In this document: one piece after another, positions 1-8,470 of the stretch
How positions within the stretch are numbered: position 1 is the stretch's first letter
Layout: each line of letters opens with the position of its first letter
DNA from: Hyphomicrobiales bacterium
GTDB lineage: Bacteria; Pseudomonadota; Alphaproteobacteria; Rhizobiales; Xanthobacteraceae
DNA length: 64,000 nucleotides
Assembly (NCBI GenBank): GCA_016713235.1
Contig: JADJPN010000003.1
Span: 558,001-622,000, forward strand
Reading direction: 5' to 3'
Translations under genes and position numbers: made by a program
The notes under the pieces: model-generated
Told to the model about the DNA's origin: nothing
The model's input: only the letters and a program-made list of their open reading frames with translations
Database searches by the model: none

Positions 1-170
1 CCAATCCTCCGTGTTCAAAACATACATCAGGGAGGACCACTTCAATGGGGGCCGGTCACTGCTGTCTACACACGAGCCTAGAAGCGCCGGTGAGGGATCA
101 TTTTTCCGCTACCTGCCACGTTGACTCATGAGTCCAAATCAGAAAGTGTTCGTTTATAAATATAAAAATT

Positions 171-184
171 GTTCATATGTGAAC
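171..184. promoter_or_regulatory. Palindrome before the IclR-like gene
   Basis: A perfect palindrome with half sites GTTCA and TGAAC separated by TATG lies just upstream of the ATG at 196 in an AT-rich stretch. IclR-type regulators often bind such palindromes and control their own genes, so autoregulation is possible. This is inference only. Upstream of it, bases 1-170 show no recognisable gene; a short open frame at 2-123 has no family features. Confidence 0.3.
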
Positions 185-195
185 GCAGGGATGGA

Positions 196-954
196 ATGAC
201 GGTAAAAAGCGCGCAGCGCGTGGTCGATATCTTTGAGTTGTTTGCGGTGCAGAAAAAGCCAGTGGCTCTTTCTGCGCTAGCGTCTGCGTTGCGGTTGCCG
301 AAATCGAGTTGTCTCGCGTTGCTGAAGACTCTTCCAGCAAGGGCTACCTCTACGAGATAGGCGCGCGGGAGGGGGTATTACCAACGCGGCGCTGGCTTCA
401 CAACGCTGAGGTTATCGCCGGAATGGTCGCTCGTGCAGAACGCACACGCCTTCCTCGTTAAGCTCAGCGAAGAAATTGGCGAGACGCTAATCCTCGCCAA
501 GCTCCGCGCGCGAACAGATTCAGTATCTCGACGTCGTCGAAGCCAGCCAAACGCTTCGCTCACAGCGGCCCTGGTCAGTTGAAGCCCTGCATGGAACAGG
601 CTCCGGCAAAGCGGCCATGAGCGCGCTGGACAAGAAGAGCCACGCACGGCGCTCATTCGTTCGCTTGATATGCGCCGCATCACGCCGCGTACCGTCACGA
701 GCCGGGCCGCACTCGAGAAGGAAATCGAAGCAGGTATTGTGCGCGGTTGGCACGTCTCCATCGGCGAGAACGCCGAGGAGCGACCGTCGCAGTGGAAGTC
801 CCTGTCCGCATGGCCGGCGACACTTTCGTTCTGATCGCCGCTGGCCTCAGCGAACGGATGGAAAAACGAATTCAAAAATAGGCGAGCGCTTGCGATCTGT
901 GAGCAGACAGTTCGAAGACTTTGGAGTGAAAGCAGGAAGGGGCCCATTTTGTGA
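196..954 (+). pseudogene. IclR-family transcriptional regulator, broken by several frameshifts
   Basis: The first 45 or so codons from ATG 196 read as an IclR winged helix (MTVKSAQRVVDIFELF, then LRLPKSSCLALLKTL). The frame then shifts near 340, where GYLYEIGAREG and PTRRWLHNAEVIAG appear in another frame. Further pieces follow: QYLDVVEASQ near 510, LIRSLDMRRITPRTVTSRAA near 660, then IVRGWHVSIGENAEE, and a C-terminal ALAICEQTVRRLW ending in TGA at 952-954. All pieces are in the expected order for an IclR effector domain, so this is one gene cut by at least three or four indels. Its stop overlaps the cupin start (GTGA). It probably once controlled the downstream CoA-transferase/TRAP genes. 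Sequence error is an alternative to true decay. Confidence 0.75.
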
Positions 955-1337
955 GTGAAATCAAGTACCACATTCGCTTCGATGAAGTGACGCCGTACCA
1001 CCCCGCCAATCATACTGGCACGAGCAATCGCAGGCTTATCGGTCTCGAAACCGGTTCGAAGCGGATCGAGATGCTGCATGGTACGATTGAACCGGGGCAG
1101 GGTGCGCTGCCGCATTCGCATCCGCGCATTGACCAGGTTTGCTATCTCCTCGAAGGACGCGCGCATGTCGAAGTTGGGGGTCAAGCGTTCGAGATGGTCA
1201 GCGGCGACAGCTGTTTCTTTCCCGCGGGCGAAAAACATCTGCTGAAGGTGCTCGGTACGGAACCCGTGAAAGTTCTGGTCGTCTACGCCGCCCTACGGCG
1301 AGAACCCGGCGGAAGTCGTCCGCCAGGAATCTCATGA
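951..1337 (+). CDS. Cupin-domain protein, C terminus probably altered by a frameshift
   Basis: A 128-aa single-domain cupin starting at GTG 951. The first cupin motif is visible around residues 46-66 (GQGALPHSHPRIDQVCYLLEG, with metal-binding His/His and Glu) and the second around 86-95 (FFPAGEKH). Such small cupins bind a metal or small molecule and often sit in catabolic operons as isomerases or sensors; no substrate can be assigned. After about residue 112 the reading frame gives an unlikely arginine-rich tail, whereas the neighbouring frame reads PPYGENPAEVVRQES, typical for this family, so compensating indels near 1290 and 1330 are likely. The stop overlaps the ATG of the CoA-transferase gene, which indicates cotranscription. 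Confidence 0.75.
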   Translation: MSEIKYHIRFDEVTPYHPANHTGTSNRRLIGLETGSKRIEMLHGTIEPGQGALPHSHPRIDQVCYLLEGRAHVEVGGQAFEMVSGDSCFFPAGEKHLLKVLGTEPVKVLVVYAALRREPGGSRPPGIS

Positions 1338-2583
1338 CCAGTCGCACCCAGACCAAATCAGCTCATGGCAGCGGCCCCTTGTGGGCCTGAAGGTCGCTGA
1401 TTTGACGACTCGTCTCATGGGGCCGGTGTCGACACAAGTTCGCTGATTACGGTGCTGACGTAATCAAGGTCGAGCCGCCGGAAGGCGACGTCATGCGGCT
1501 TGCCTCACCCATGCGTAACCCCGGCATGGGGGCAATGTATCTTCAGGCGAACCGCAACAAGCGTAGTATCGTGCTCGACGAAAAGCGACGAAGGCAAGCG
1601 CGCATTGCTGAAGCTCGTCGCGGATGCCGATATTTTCATACACAATATCCGGCCTGCGGCGATGAAGCGTGCTGGCCTTGGTCCAGATGATATTCGCAGC
1701 GTCAACGGTAACATCATTTACGTGAGCCTGATCGGCTATGGCGAAGGCGGAGCCTACGCAGGAAGACCGGCTTACGACGATCTGATCCAGGGCGTGTCGT
1801 CGATACCGGCGTTGTATTCGCGCGCCTCGGGGGAGGCGCCGCAATACGTGCCGCTTACGATGGCTGATCGAATCTGCGGCATCAGCGCCGTTCATGCGGT
1901 GCTTGCCGCGGTAATTTTCGAAGCCGCACTGGCAAGGGTCAGGCGATTGAAGTGCCCATGTTCGAAACCATGGCGCAGTTCGTTCTTGGCGACCATATGG
2001 GTGGCCGCACATTCGAGCCGCAGGTCGGCGATACGGGCTATCCGCGTCTGCTCGCCCGTGACCGGCGGCCCTATCGCACCAGCGACGGATACGTGTGCGT
2101 CCTGATCTACACCAACAAACAATGGCGCGCGTTTTTCGATGCGATAGGCACTGGCACCTGGACCGAAACCGAGCAACACTTCGCCGCGCACGACGTTCGC
2201 GCCAAGAGCTATAACGAGGTTTATCGCTTCCTTGCCGGTATATTCGTCACACGTTCAACGGATGAGTGGATGAAGCTGCTTCGCGAGCAGGATATTCCGC
2301 ACGCACCCATGAACGATGTTGATAGCATGATTGACGACGAGCATCTGCGCGGCACCGGGTTCTTCAAGGAGATGGAGCATCCGAGCGAGGGGCGCATTCG
2401 GCTTCCTTATGTCGTGAGCCGCTGGAGCGAAGTCGCAGCCTGAGCTGACGCGACATCCGCCGAAGCTCCGGGAGAGAACAGCGCGGAGATCCTCGCTGAG
2501 GCTGGGTACAGCCACGTAGAGATAGAAAGATTATGCGCAGACGGCGTGACCGTTGACGGGCGTAATGTTTATTCGAGCGAATA
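1334..2583 (+). pseudogene. CaiB/BaiF (class III) CoA-transferase, multiply frameshifted
   Basis: Class III CoA transferases move CoA between acids through an aspartyl anhydride. Consecutive pieces in different frames follow the family order: VGLKVADLTTRLMGP (about 1383), FADYGADVIKVEPPEGD (1437), RNPGMGAMYLQANRNKRSIVLDEK, then KRALLKLVADADIFIHNIRP with the GYGEGGAYAGRPAYDDLIQG motif (1600-1800), then QAIEVPMFETMAQFVLGDH through WMKLLREQDIPHAPMNDVD (1940-2320). After an apparent stop at 2441 the tail continues as ELTRHPPKL and GENSAEILAEAGYSHVEIERL to TAA 2581-2583, which abuts the next ATG. At least six indels are needed. Context (CitE-type lyase, MaoC, TRAP transporter) suggests an itaconate- or mesaconate-type CoA transferase; that role is inference. 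Confidence 0.8.
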
Positions 2584-3201
2584 ATGAAACTGATAAGCCA
2601 GACCTTTAAAGATATGACACCGATGCCCGATGAGTGCGCTTTTGGGCTGGCACAGCCCGATGGCACGTATCGCTGGGGTCACAACAGAAATCCGCACTTC
2701 GCCTGGAGTGGTTTGCCGGCCGGCACCAAGTCGCTTGCTATTGTCAACGACGATCTCGACGTTCCAGTGAAGCTCGACACGTTCAACAAGGACGGCGCCG
2801 TAGTTTCAAAAGATCAGCAACGGCGCACGCTTTGTCATTGGGTTCTGATCGATCTGTCGCCGGAAATCAGCGAAATTGCACTCGGAGAATTTTCCGAGGG
2901 CGTTACTGAAGGCGGAAAGCCGGGGCCGGCCGCGGCGCGCGGCGCGCGTCAGGGCATCAACGAGTATTCGGATTGGTTCAAGAACGACGCCAAGATGAGG
3001 GGTAACTACTTCGGTTACGATGGGCCGTGCCCGCCGTGGAACGACGAGAAATCGCACCGCTACGTATTCACGCTTTACGCACTCGGCGTGCCGCGCCTCG
3101 ATGTCGACGGCGCGTTCGACAAGGAGGCGGCGCTGAAAGCGATGCGCGGTCACATAATCGACATGGCGTCGATCACAGGACTATTCGCAACGAGACGATG
3201 A
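2584..3201 (+). CDS. YbhB/YbcL-family (PEBP-like) protein
   Basis: A 205-aa protein of the phosphatidylethanolamine-binding (Raf kinase inhibitor-like) fold. The family core is clear: NPHFAWSGLPAGTKSLAIVNDDLD near residues 37-60, a central HWVLIDLSPEI near 86-96, and GPCPPWNDEKSHRYVFTLYAL near 147-167. It is somewhat longer than usual YbhB proteins (about 150-180 aa) because of an insert around residues 62-80 and another near 110-140. No signal peptide is seen, so it is probably cytoplasmic. The start ATG directly follows the TAA of the CoA-transferase gene. The biochemical role of bacterial PEBP proteins is poorly known. A second family member occurs at 37210-37664, also next to catabolic and transport genes. 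Confidence 0.85.
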   Translation: MKLISQTFKDMTPMPDECAFGLAQPDGTYRWGHNRNPHFAWSGLPAGTKSLAIVNDDLDVPVKLDTFNKDGAVVSKDQQRRTLCHWVLIDLSPEISEIALGEFSEGVTEGGKPGPAAARGARQGINEYSDWFKNDAKMRGNYFGYDGPCPPWNDEKSHRYVFTLYALGVPRLDVDGAFDKEAALKAMRGHIIDMASITGLFATRR

Positions 3202-3239
3202 GAACGACAGACTAAAGAACGATCAAAAAGGGGAGAAAA

Positions 3240-4307
3240 ATGAAACGATATCTTTCGCAGGCGCTGTTCGCGCTTCTTCTGCTAGCGGCGGCTTCGCCTG
3301 CCTCCGCGCAGCAAACCATCAAGATTACGATGTCCGCGGGCCATCCGCCGGCATTCCTGTGGGTGCGGGTGCTCGAGGAGTTTTTCGCTCCTGAAGTAGA
3401 CAAGCGCCTGGCGGCCGCGGGTAACAAATACAAGATCGACTGGACCAAGGCATGGGCTGGAACGCTGGCGAAGGTCGGTTCGGAATCGGTTGCGATCAAA
3501 GACGGCATTTCCGATATGGGCTTTGTCGGTACGCTGTTTGAAGGCGCACGCTTTCCTTTGCAGAACGTCACGTTCTATGCGCCATTCGGCACGAATGACG
3601 TTCTTTTAACTTCGAGCATCATCGCTGAGTTGCAGCAGAAGCATCCGCAGATGCTCGAAGCATGGACCAAGAACAATCTGGTCTATCTCGGCGGCGCGTC
3701 GCTCGATAGCTACCAGCTGTTCACGACCTTCCCGGTGAAATCACTCGATGATCTGAAGGGTCGCAAGGTCTCGGCCCCCGGCACGGCCGCGAACTGGATC
3801 AACGGTACTGGCGCGGTTGCCGTCGGCGGCAACCTCAGCACCTACTTTGAAGACATTAAAGCGGGTGCCTCGGAAGGCGCTCTTGCGTTCATCACCGGCG
3901 CATGGCCGGCAAAGTTGCACGAAGTCGCGCCATACGTGACCCGCGTAAATATCGGCGCGATGTACGCAGGCGGCATCGTGATGAACAAACGCAAGTTCGA
4001 TTCTCTTCCGCCCGAAGTGCAGAAAATCTTCCGCGAAGTAGGTGCCGAATTCGCTGTTCGGTTCTCGAAGCTCGAGGTCGATACGGCCGCTGCACTCGAG
4101 AAGCGCATGAAGGATTCCGGCGCGAAGTTCTATGACCTCGATGCCGCGACCCGCAAGAAGTGGGCAGAAGCGCTCCCGGATATCGGCAAGATCTGGGCGA
4201 AGGATCTGCAGGATAAACAGAAGCTTCCGGCAAACGCCGTGCTTCAGGACTACATGCAGCTGCTCCGCAAGGCGAACGCTGATCTGCCTCGCGACTGGTC
4301 TAAATAG
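3240..4307 (+). CDS. TRAP transporter substrate-binding protein, DctP family
   Basis: A 355-aa periplasmic binding protein. Residues 1-23 form a signal peptide (KRYLSQALFALLLLAAASPASAQ). The DctP fold is supported by the loop around SYQLFTTFPVKSLDDLKGRKVSAPG (about residues 158-182), by GALAFITGAWPAKLHEVAPYV (about 213-233), and by the IVMNKRKFDSLPPEVQKIFREV segment (about 246-267), the usual family signature in which a VMN-type beta strand is followed by the PPEVQKI helix. It delivers an organic acid to the DctQM permease encoded next. A good ribosome site (ggggag) precedes ATG 3240. Context points to a dicarboxylate such as itaconate or mesaconate, but the ligand cannot be read from sequence. 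Confidence 0.93.
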   Translation: MKRYLSQALFALLLLAAASPASAQQTIKITMSAGHPPAFLWVRVLEEFFAPEVDKRLAAAGNKYKIDWTKAWAGTLAKVGSESVAIKDGISDMGFVGTLFEGARFPLQNVTFYAPFGTNDVLLTSSIIAELQQKHPQMLEAWTKNNLVYLGGASLDSYQLFTTFPVKSLDDLKGRKVSAPGTAANWINGTGAVAVGGNLSTYFEDIKAGASEGALAFITGAWPAKLHEVAPYVTRVNIGAMYAGGIVMNKRKFDSLPPEVQKIFREVGAEFAVRFSKLEVDTAAALEKRMKDSGAKFYDLDAATRKKWAEALPDIGKIWAKDLQDKQKLPANAVLQDYMQLLRKANADLPRDWSK

Positions 4308-4321
4308 CTCCGGAAGCGGTC

Positions 4322-4883
4322 ATGCAATCGAACAACAATAAAGAGGAGCCCGTACCGCCAGAGCGGTACGGGCTCCCCATGCCGCTTCGCTTCGATCATC
4401 TCACGAGAGTGATGAACGCGATCGGCACGATCTGGATTTTCTGCATCATGCCTGCTGACCGCGGATGTCGCGGGGCGGATATTCTTTAATTCGCCGATAC
4501 GCGGTGTCATCGAGATCGTGACAATTTCAATTGTCAGCATCGTTTTTCTGCAACTGGCGAGCACTGCTCATAAGGGCAAGTTCACGCGCGCGGATACAGT
4601 GCTGCATGCCATACATGGTAAAGCGCCGCGGTTAGCGCGCGCGATACAGGCCTTCTTTCATCTCTGCGCAGCAACGCTGCTTGCGATTATCGCCGTCGCC
4701 AGTTGGCCGTCATTGGTCGAATCCTGGCAGACTGGCGAGTATCTCGGCGCGATCGGCGATTTCCAGGCATGGGTCTGGCCAATGCGTGCTGTAATTTGTT
4801 TCGGCGCGGCATGTGCGGCGCTTACGTTTCTTTTGCTCGCGATTGACGACATCTGCCGGGCGTTTTGGATCAGGAAGTCATGA
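4322..4883 (+). pseudogene. TRAP transporter small permease, DctQ family, one frameshift
   Basis: This is the four-helix DctQ subunit that couples the binding protein to DctM. From ATG 4322 (ribosome site ggaag) or the in-frame ATG 4379 (MPLRFDHLTRVMNAIGTIW) the frame runs to about 4450. There one indel is needed to continue as LLTADVAGRIFFNSPIRGVIEIVTISIVSIVFL and on to TGA 4881-4883. The rest has the expected membrane helices (around VIEIVTISIVSIVFLQLA, LAAIIAVASWPSL-like and ICFGAACAALTFLLLAI segments). A single indel in an otherwise clean gene may be a sequencing error rather than loss of function. The stop overlaps the dctM ATG (ATGA). Confidence 0.8.
4345..4376 (+). terminator. Strong hairpin between dctP and dctQ (attenuator-like)
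   Basis: A perfect 14-bp stem (left arm GGAGCCCGTACCGC) with the 4-base loop CAGA starts 38 bases after the dctP stop. There is no U-run, so it is more likely a 3-prime stabiliser or attenuator that keeps binding-protein expression above permease expression than a full terminator. It overlaps the first codons of dctQ if ATG 4322 is the start. Confidence 0.65.
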
Positions 4884-6190
4884 CTGAGAATGTCATTATC
4901 GCGCTGAGCTGCCTCAGCGCGATTTTCGTTTTAATCTACATTGGGATGCATATCGCCGTTGCACTAGGCTTGGCATCGCTTGTCGGCGTGTACTTCATGC
5001 GCGGCGACTTTCAGATCGCGGCTAATTTGCTGGCCCAGGCGAGTAGCGATGCGGTTGCCAGTCACGTTTTTGGGGTGGTGCCGCTTTTCGTCCTGATGGG
5101 CTCTCTGGTTGCTGCGGCTGACATCGGTAAAGACGCCTACGATGTAGCGAACCAGGTTTTCAAGAGGATCAGGGGCGGTCTCGGTATCGCAACCGTCGCG
5201 GCGAATGCTGTCTTCGCCGCCATTACTGGTATTTCTATCGCTTCGGCTGCGGTGTTCACGCGTATTGCAGTGCCGGAGATGCTGCGATTCAACTATCGTC
5301 CGCGCTTTGCGGTTGGAGTGGTCGCAGGTTCATCCGTCCTCGGCATGCTGATCCCTCCGTCGCTCCTGATGATCATCTATGGCTTCGTCTCGGGCGTTTC
5401 GATCGGGAAAATGTTCATCGCTGGCATCGTGCCGGGCATCGTTTTAGCCGTCGTATTCTCGCTCGGCATTCTGTTCATGGCACGCTTCGTTCCATCGCAA
5501 GTAGGAGGGACGCAGATCGTCGATGACGGAACGCAGATGTCGGCCATCGAGATGTTTCTCAAGCTCATGCCGACTGTTTTGCTCGTCGGGCTGTGCATGG
5601 GCGGCATTTATGCTGGATTCTTCACGCCGACTGAAAGTGGTGCGATCGGTGCGGCCGGCGCATTGTTGATTGCGTTGAGCAAGCGGCGCCTGACCTTGCA
5701 GTCTTTCTGGCGCGTTCTTCCCGAGACCGGCTACGTCACGGTGTCGATCTTGTTCCTGATCATCTGTGCAAACATGTTCACACGTATGTTGGCCATGTCC
5801 GGTTTGCCCCAGTTTTTCATCGAGCTGATGAAAAATGCGGGACTAGGTGCGAATGGATTTCTAGGCATTCATCTTCTGATCGTGCTTGCGCTCGGCACGA
5901 TCATCGACTCCACGTCGATTTTGCTGATCGCATTGCCTCTTATTCTTCCGATCGCGGAAGGATACGGCATGGATCTCGTATGGTTCGGCATTATCACCAT
6001 CGTGGCCGTCGAGGTGGGTTTGCTGACCCCTCCGTTCGGTCTTTCAGTGTTCGTCGTAAAAAGTACGCTTGACGATCCGCGCTTCCCGCTTGGGGAAATA
6101 TTCAAAGGAACAGTGCCATTCGTAATCATGATGTTGTTGGTGCTGGCGTTGCTGGTCTTCTTCCCGCAACTTAGCCTGATGCTGCTCTAA
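4880..6190 (+). CDS. TRAP transporter large permease, DctM family
   Basis: A 436-aa hydrophobic protein with about a dozen transmembrane segments, the normal DctM length. It is the transport channel of a sodium-coupled TRAP uptake system. Family landmarks include the glycine-rich AITGISIASAAVFTRIAVPEM stretch (about residues 113-133), GSSVLGMLIPPSLLMIIYGFVSG (about 149-171), and GIYAGFFTPTESGAIGAAGAL (about 240-260). I prefer ATG 4880, which overlaps the dctQ stop, over an in-frame ATG 15 bases upstream. The stop TAA shares its last base with the ATG of the following CitE-like gene, so transporter and enzymes are translationally coupled. Confidence 0.94.
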   Translation: MTENVIIALSCLSAIFVLIYIGMHIAVALGLASLVGVYFMRGDFQIAANLLAQASSDAVASHVFGVVPLFVLMGSLVAAADIGKDAYDVANQVFKRIRGGLGIATVAANAVFAAITGISIASAAVFTRIAVPEMLRFNYRPRFAVGVVAGSSVLGMLIPPSLLMIIYGFVSGVSIGKMFIAGIVPGIVLAVVFSLGILFMARFVPSQVGGTQIVDDGTQMSAIEMFLKLMPTVLLVGLCMGGIYAGFFTPTESGAIGAAGALLIALSKRRLTLQSFWRVLPETGYVTVSILFLIICANMFTRMLAMSGLPQFFIELMKNAGLGANGFLGIHLLIVLALGTIIDSTSILLIALPLILPIAEGYGMDLVWFGIITIVAVEVGLLTPPFGLSVFVVKSTLDDPRFPLGEIFKGTVPFVIMMLLVLALLVFFPQLSLMLL

Positions 6191-7086
6191 TGGTGCCTGC
6201 CAGCACAAACACTGTTCCGCGGTCATTTCTGTTCGTGCCCGGCGATAGCGAACGGAAGATGGCCAAGGCGGAGGTCATCAAGCCGGACGCGATTATTCTC
6301 GATCTCGAGGATGCGGTAGCGGCGAGCAGGCGCGAGACCGCGCGCGGAATTGTGACGTCGTACTTGCTAGGCGGTGCGAAGCAGATCCAGCGTTGGGTGA
6401 GGATCAATCCGCTTCACACGGACGACTCGCTGCGCGATCTTGCTGCCGTGATCCAGGGCGCACCCGACGGTATCGTGCTTCCCAAGACGAACTCGGGCGC
6501 TGACGTGTCGCAACTCTCGTCCATGCTCGATGTACTCGAAGTAAGAGAAGGGGTGGCGCGCGGCTCCGTAAGGATAATGCCGGTTGCGACCGAAACCGCC
6601 GAGGCCGTTTTCACGCTTGGCACCTACCGGGCAAGCAGCGCCCGGCTTGTGGGATTGACCTGGGGCGCGGAAGATCTCTCTGCGGCCGTGGGCGCCACGC
6701 ATAACCGGCGGCCTGACGGCACTTACGACGATCTCTACCGTACGGCGCGCACGCTTTGTCTGGCTGGAGCAAAAGCTGCTGGCGTTTCGGCGATCGAGAC
6801 GATTTGGGCGGACTTTCGGGATAGCGCTGGGCTTCAAGCGGACACGGTTACCGCGCGCAGACTCGGTTTCTCGGGACGGATGGCAATCCATCCCGATCAA
6901 GTTGCCGTCATCCACGAGGCATTTAGGCCCTCTTCGGAAGAACTCGACTACGCACGGCGCGTGATCGGCGCTTTTGCGAACGGTGAGGGTGCCGCTAGTC
7001 TCGACGGAAAGATGCTGGACATGCCGCATATGAAACAGGCGCAAAACATCGTTGCGATGGCAGAAAAAAGCGAAAAGAAAGGGTGA
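6190..7086 (+). CDS. HpcH/HpaI (CitE-like) aldolase/CoA-ester lyase family protein
   Basis: A 298-aa TIM-barrel lyase of the CitE/malyl-CoA-lyase type, which cleaves or forms C-C bonds in malyl-, citramalyl- or related CoA esters with Mg2+. Visible motifs are RSFLFVPGDSERKMAKA (residues 11-27), DAIILDLEDAVA (33-44), RWVRINPLHT (substrate arginine, about 68-77), RIMPVATETAEAVF (about 128-141, with the metal-ligand glutamate), LTWGAEDLSAAVGA (about 156-169, with metal-ligand aspartate) and GRMAIHPDQVAVIHEAF (about 231-247). It starts on the dctM stop codon. With a CaiB-type CoA transferase and a MaoC hydratase beside it, citramalyl-CoA lyase is the most economical guess; generic CitE activity cannot be excluded. 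Confidence 0.85.
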   Translation: MVPASTNTVPRSFLFVPGDSERKMAKAEVIKPDAIILDLEDAVAASRRETARGIVTSYLLGGAKQIQRWVRINPLHTDDSLRDLAAVIQGAPDGIVLPKTNSGADVSQLSSMLDVLEVREGVARGSVRIMPVATETAEAVFTLGTYRASSARLVGLTWGAEDLSAAVGATHNRRPDGTYDDLYRTARTLCLAGAKAAGVSAIETIWADFRDSAGLQADTVTARRLGFSGRMAIHPDQVAVIHEAFRPSSEELDYARRVIGAFANGEGAASLDGKMLDMPHMKQAQNIVAMAEKSEKKG

Positions 7087-7090
7087 AGTT

Positions 7091-7558
7091 GTGGCGGGGC
7101 TTTATTACGACGAGTTTGTGATTGGGCAAGAGTTCAAACACGACATCCGGCGGACTCTCACGGAAACCGACAATCTTTTGTTCTCCGCGCTGACGCATAA
7201 TCCAGCAGCGCTTCATCTCGATGAAGAGTACTGCAAAAGTCAATCCGAGTTCGGCACGCGCATTATCAACAGCGCTTTCACGCTAGGGCTGGTTGTCGGC
7301 ATCTCGGTTGGTGATACGACGCTCGGCACGACTGTGGCCAATCTTGGTTGGGATGAAGTGCGGTTTCCGAAACCGTTATTTCCGGGTGACACGGTTCACG
7401 TTCGCTCCGTTGTGCACGGTATGCGGGAGAGCAAGTCACGCGCCGATTGCGGTATCGTTGTATTTCTGCACGAGGGGTTTAATCAGCGTGATGAGCTTGT
7501 CGCATCCTGCAAGCGTTCGGCGCTGATGAAACGCAAACCAATAAATAAGTCAGCATAG
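7091..7558 (+). CDS. MaoC-family (hotdog-fold) acyl-CoA hydratase
   Basis: A 155-aa single hotdog hydratase. The catalytic loop reads LTHNPAALHLDEEYC near residues 35-49, followed by FGTRIINSAFTLGLVVGIS, which is the arrangement of mesaconyl- or itaconyl-CoA hydratase-like MaoC proteins (His with Asn/Asp on the loop). WDEVRFPKPLFPGDTVHV (about 87-104) is the usual hydratase strand. I start it at GTG 7091 (VAGLYYDEF), five bases after the preceding stop; an upstream in-frame ATG at 7052 would overlap the lyase gene by 35 bases. It probably hydrates the unsaturated CoA ester that the CitE-like enzyme then cleaves. Confidence 0.85.
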   Translation: MAGLYYDEFVIGQEFKHDIRRTLTETDNLLFSALTHNPAALHLDEEYCKSQSEFGTRIINSAFTLGLVVGISVGDTTLGTTVANLGWDEVRFPKPLFPGDTVHVRSVVHGMRESKSRADCGIVVFLHEGFNQRDELVASCKRSALMKRKPINKSA

Positions 7559-7705
7559 GCATTGCTCGTTCAGGCAAACGAAAGCTTCGCTCTATCGGGC
7601 AATGCCGTCGGAAGTATATTTTTTGGAATAGCCGTTTAAGTTACTTCCTGCGCACTTCAATAGAGATGCCCGGGAGCGTTCAGCCGTAAATGGTAACGTT
7701 CAAAG

Positions 7706-8470
7706 TTATATCGTTGCGCGGCCGAGGTAAGCGCTAATCACACGAGGGTCCTTTAGGACAGTATCTGGGGAACCTTCCGCGACGCTGCGGCCATACTCCA
7801 GCACATGTAGCCGGTCGGAAAGATCGGCAACCATTTGCATATCGTGCTCGATCCAGATCATCGCGATGCCGAGTTCATGTTTGATGCGCAAAATAAAGCG
7901 CGCAAGATCTTCGCGCTCGTCGCGATTGAGCCCTGCGGAAGGTTCGTCGAGCAGGAGGATCGCAGGCTCCATCGCAAGCGCGCGTGCAAAGCCGACAATC
8001 TTCTGAATGCCGAAGGGCAGGTTGGCGACCTGCACGTTGCGATAGCGCTCGAGCTCGATGAAATCGATGATCTTTTCGACCGCTTCGCGATGCGTTACTT
8101 CTTCGCGGCGCACTGAGCGGGAAAAGAACATTTCCTTCAGCGGGTTTGTGCGAATGCGCGCATGGCGCCCGGTGAGAAGGTTCTCGGCGACCGTCATATG
8201 CGGAAACAACTCGCCGTGCTGAAATGTGCGTGCAATGCCGAGTCGGGCTATGTGATGCGCGCTCAATCCAGAAATGTTTTGCCCGCGAAAGCGGATCGCG
8301 CCTTCGCCGGGATAAAGGCCACTGATACAGTTCAAGACACTGGTCTTGCCAGCGCCGTTTGGGCCGATCAGCGCGAACAGCTCCGCCTTATCTACCGCGA
8401 AGGAAACGCCGCTGAGTACCGTGAGCCCGCCGAAACGGAGCGTGAGCTTTTCGATTTCCAGCTCAGCCAT
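7706..8470 (-). CDS. livG: Branched-chain amino-acid-type ABC transporter ATPase, LivG
   Basis: A 254-aa ATPase with Walker A GPNGAGKTS (about residues 35-43), the LivG-type degenerate signature LPFGIQKIVGFARAL (about 150-164), Walker B ILLLDEPSAGLNRDE and the switch histidine in WIEHDMQMV. It ends with the YLGRA element common to LivG proteins. It pairs with LivF (overlapping start), LivM and LivH downstream in module A. Such Liv systems next to an acyl-CoA ligase often import carboxylic or aromatic acids rather than amino acids; that is inference from context. It is the last gene of the minus-strand operon; 147 bases separate it from the convergent maoC end. Confidence 0.92.
   Translation of the reverse strand: MAELEIEKLTLRFGGLTVLSGVSFAVDKAELFALIGPNGAGKTSVLNCISGLYPGEGAIRFRGQNISGLSAHHIARLGIARTFQHGELFPHMTVAENLLTGRHARIRTNPLKEMFFSRSVRREEVTHREAVEKIIDFIELERYRNVQVANLPFGIQKIVGFARALAMEPAILLLDEPSAGLNRDEREDLARFILRIKHELGIAMIWIEHDMQMVADLSDRLHVLEYGRSVAEGSPDTVLKDPRVISAYLGRATI

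Noticed and set aside
378..1238. Minus-strand frame of 286 codons opposite the IclR/cupin region
   Set aside because: It spans two recognisable plus-strand genes, has no family features and an arginine-rich low-complexity composition typical of antisense frames in GC-rich DNA.
7558..7606. Inverted repeat GGCATTGC/GCAATGCC after the MaoC gene
   Set aside because: The 8-bp arms are 33 bases apart with no U-run, too weak to call a terminator between the convergent operons.
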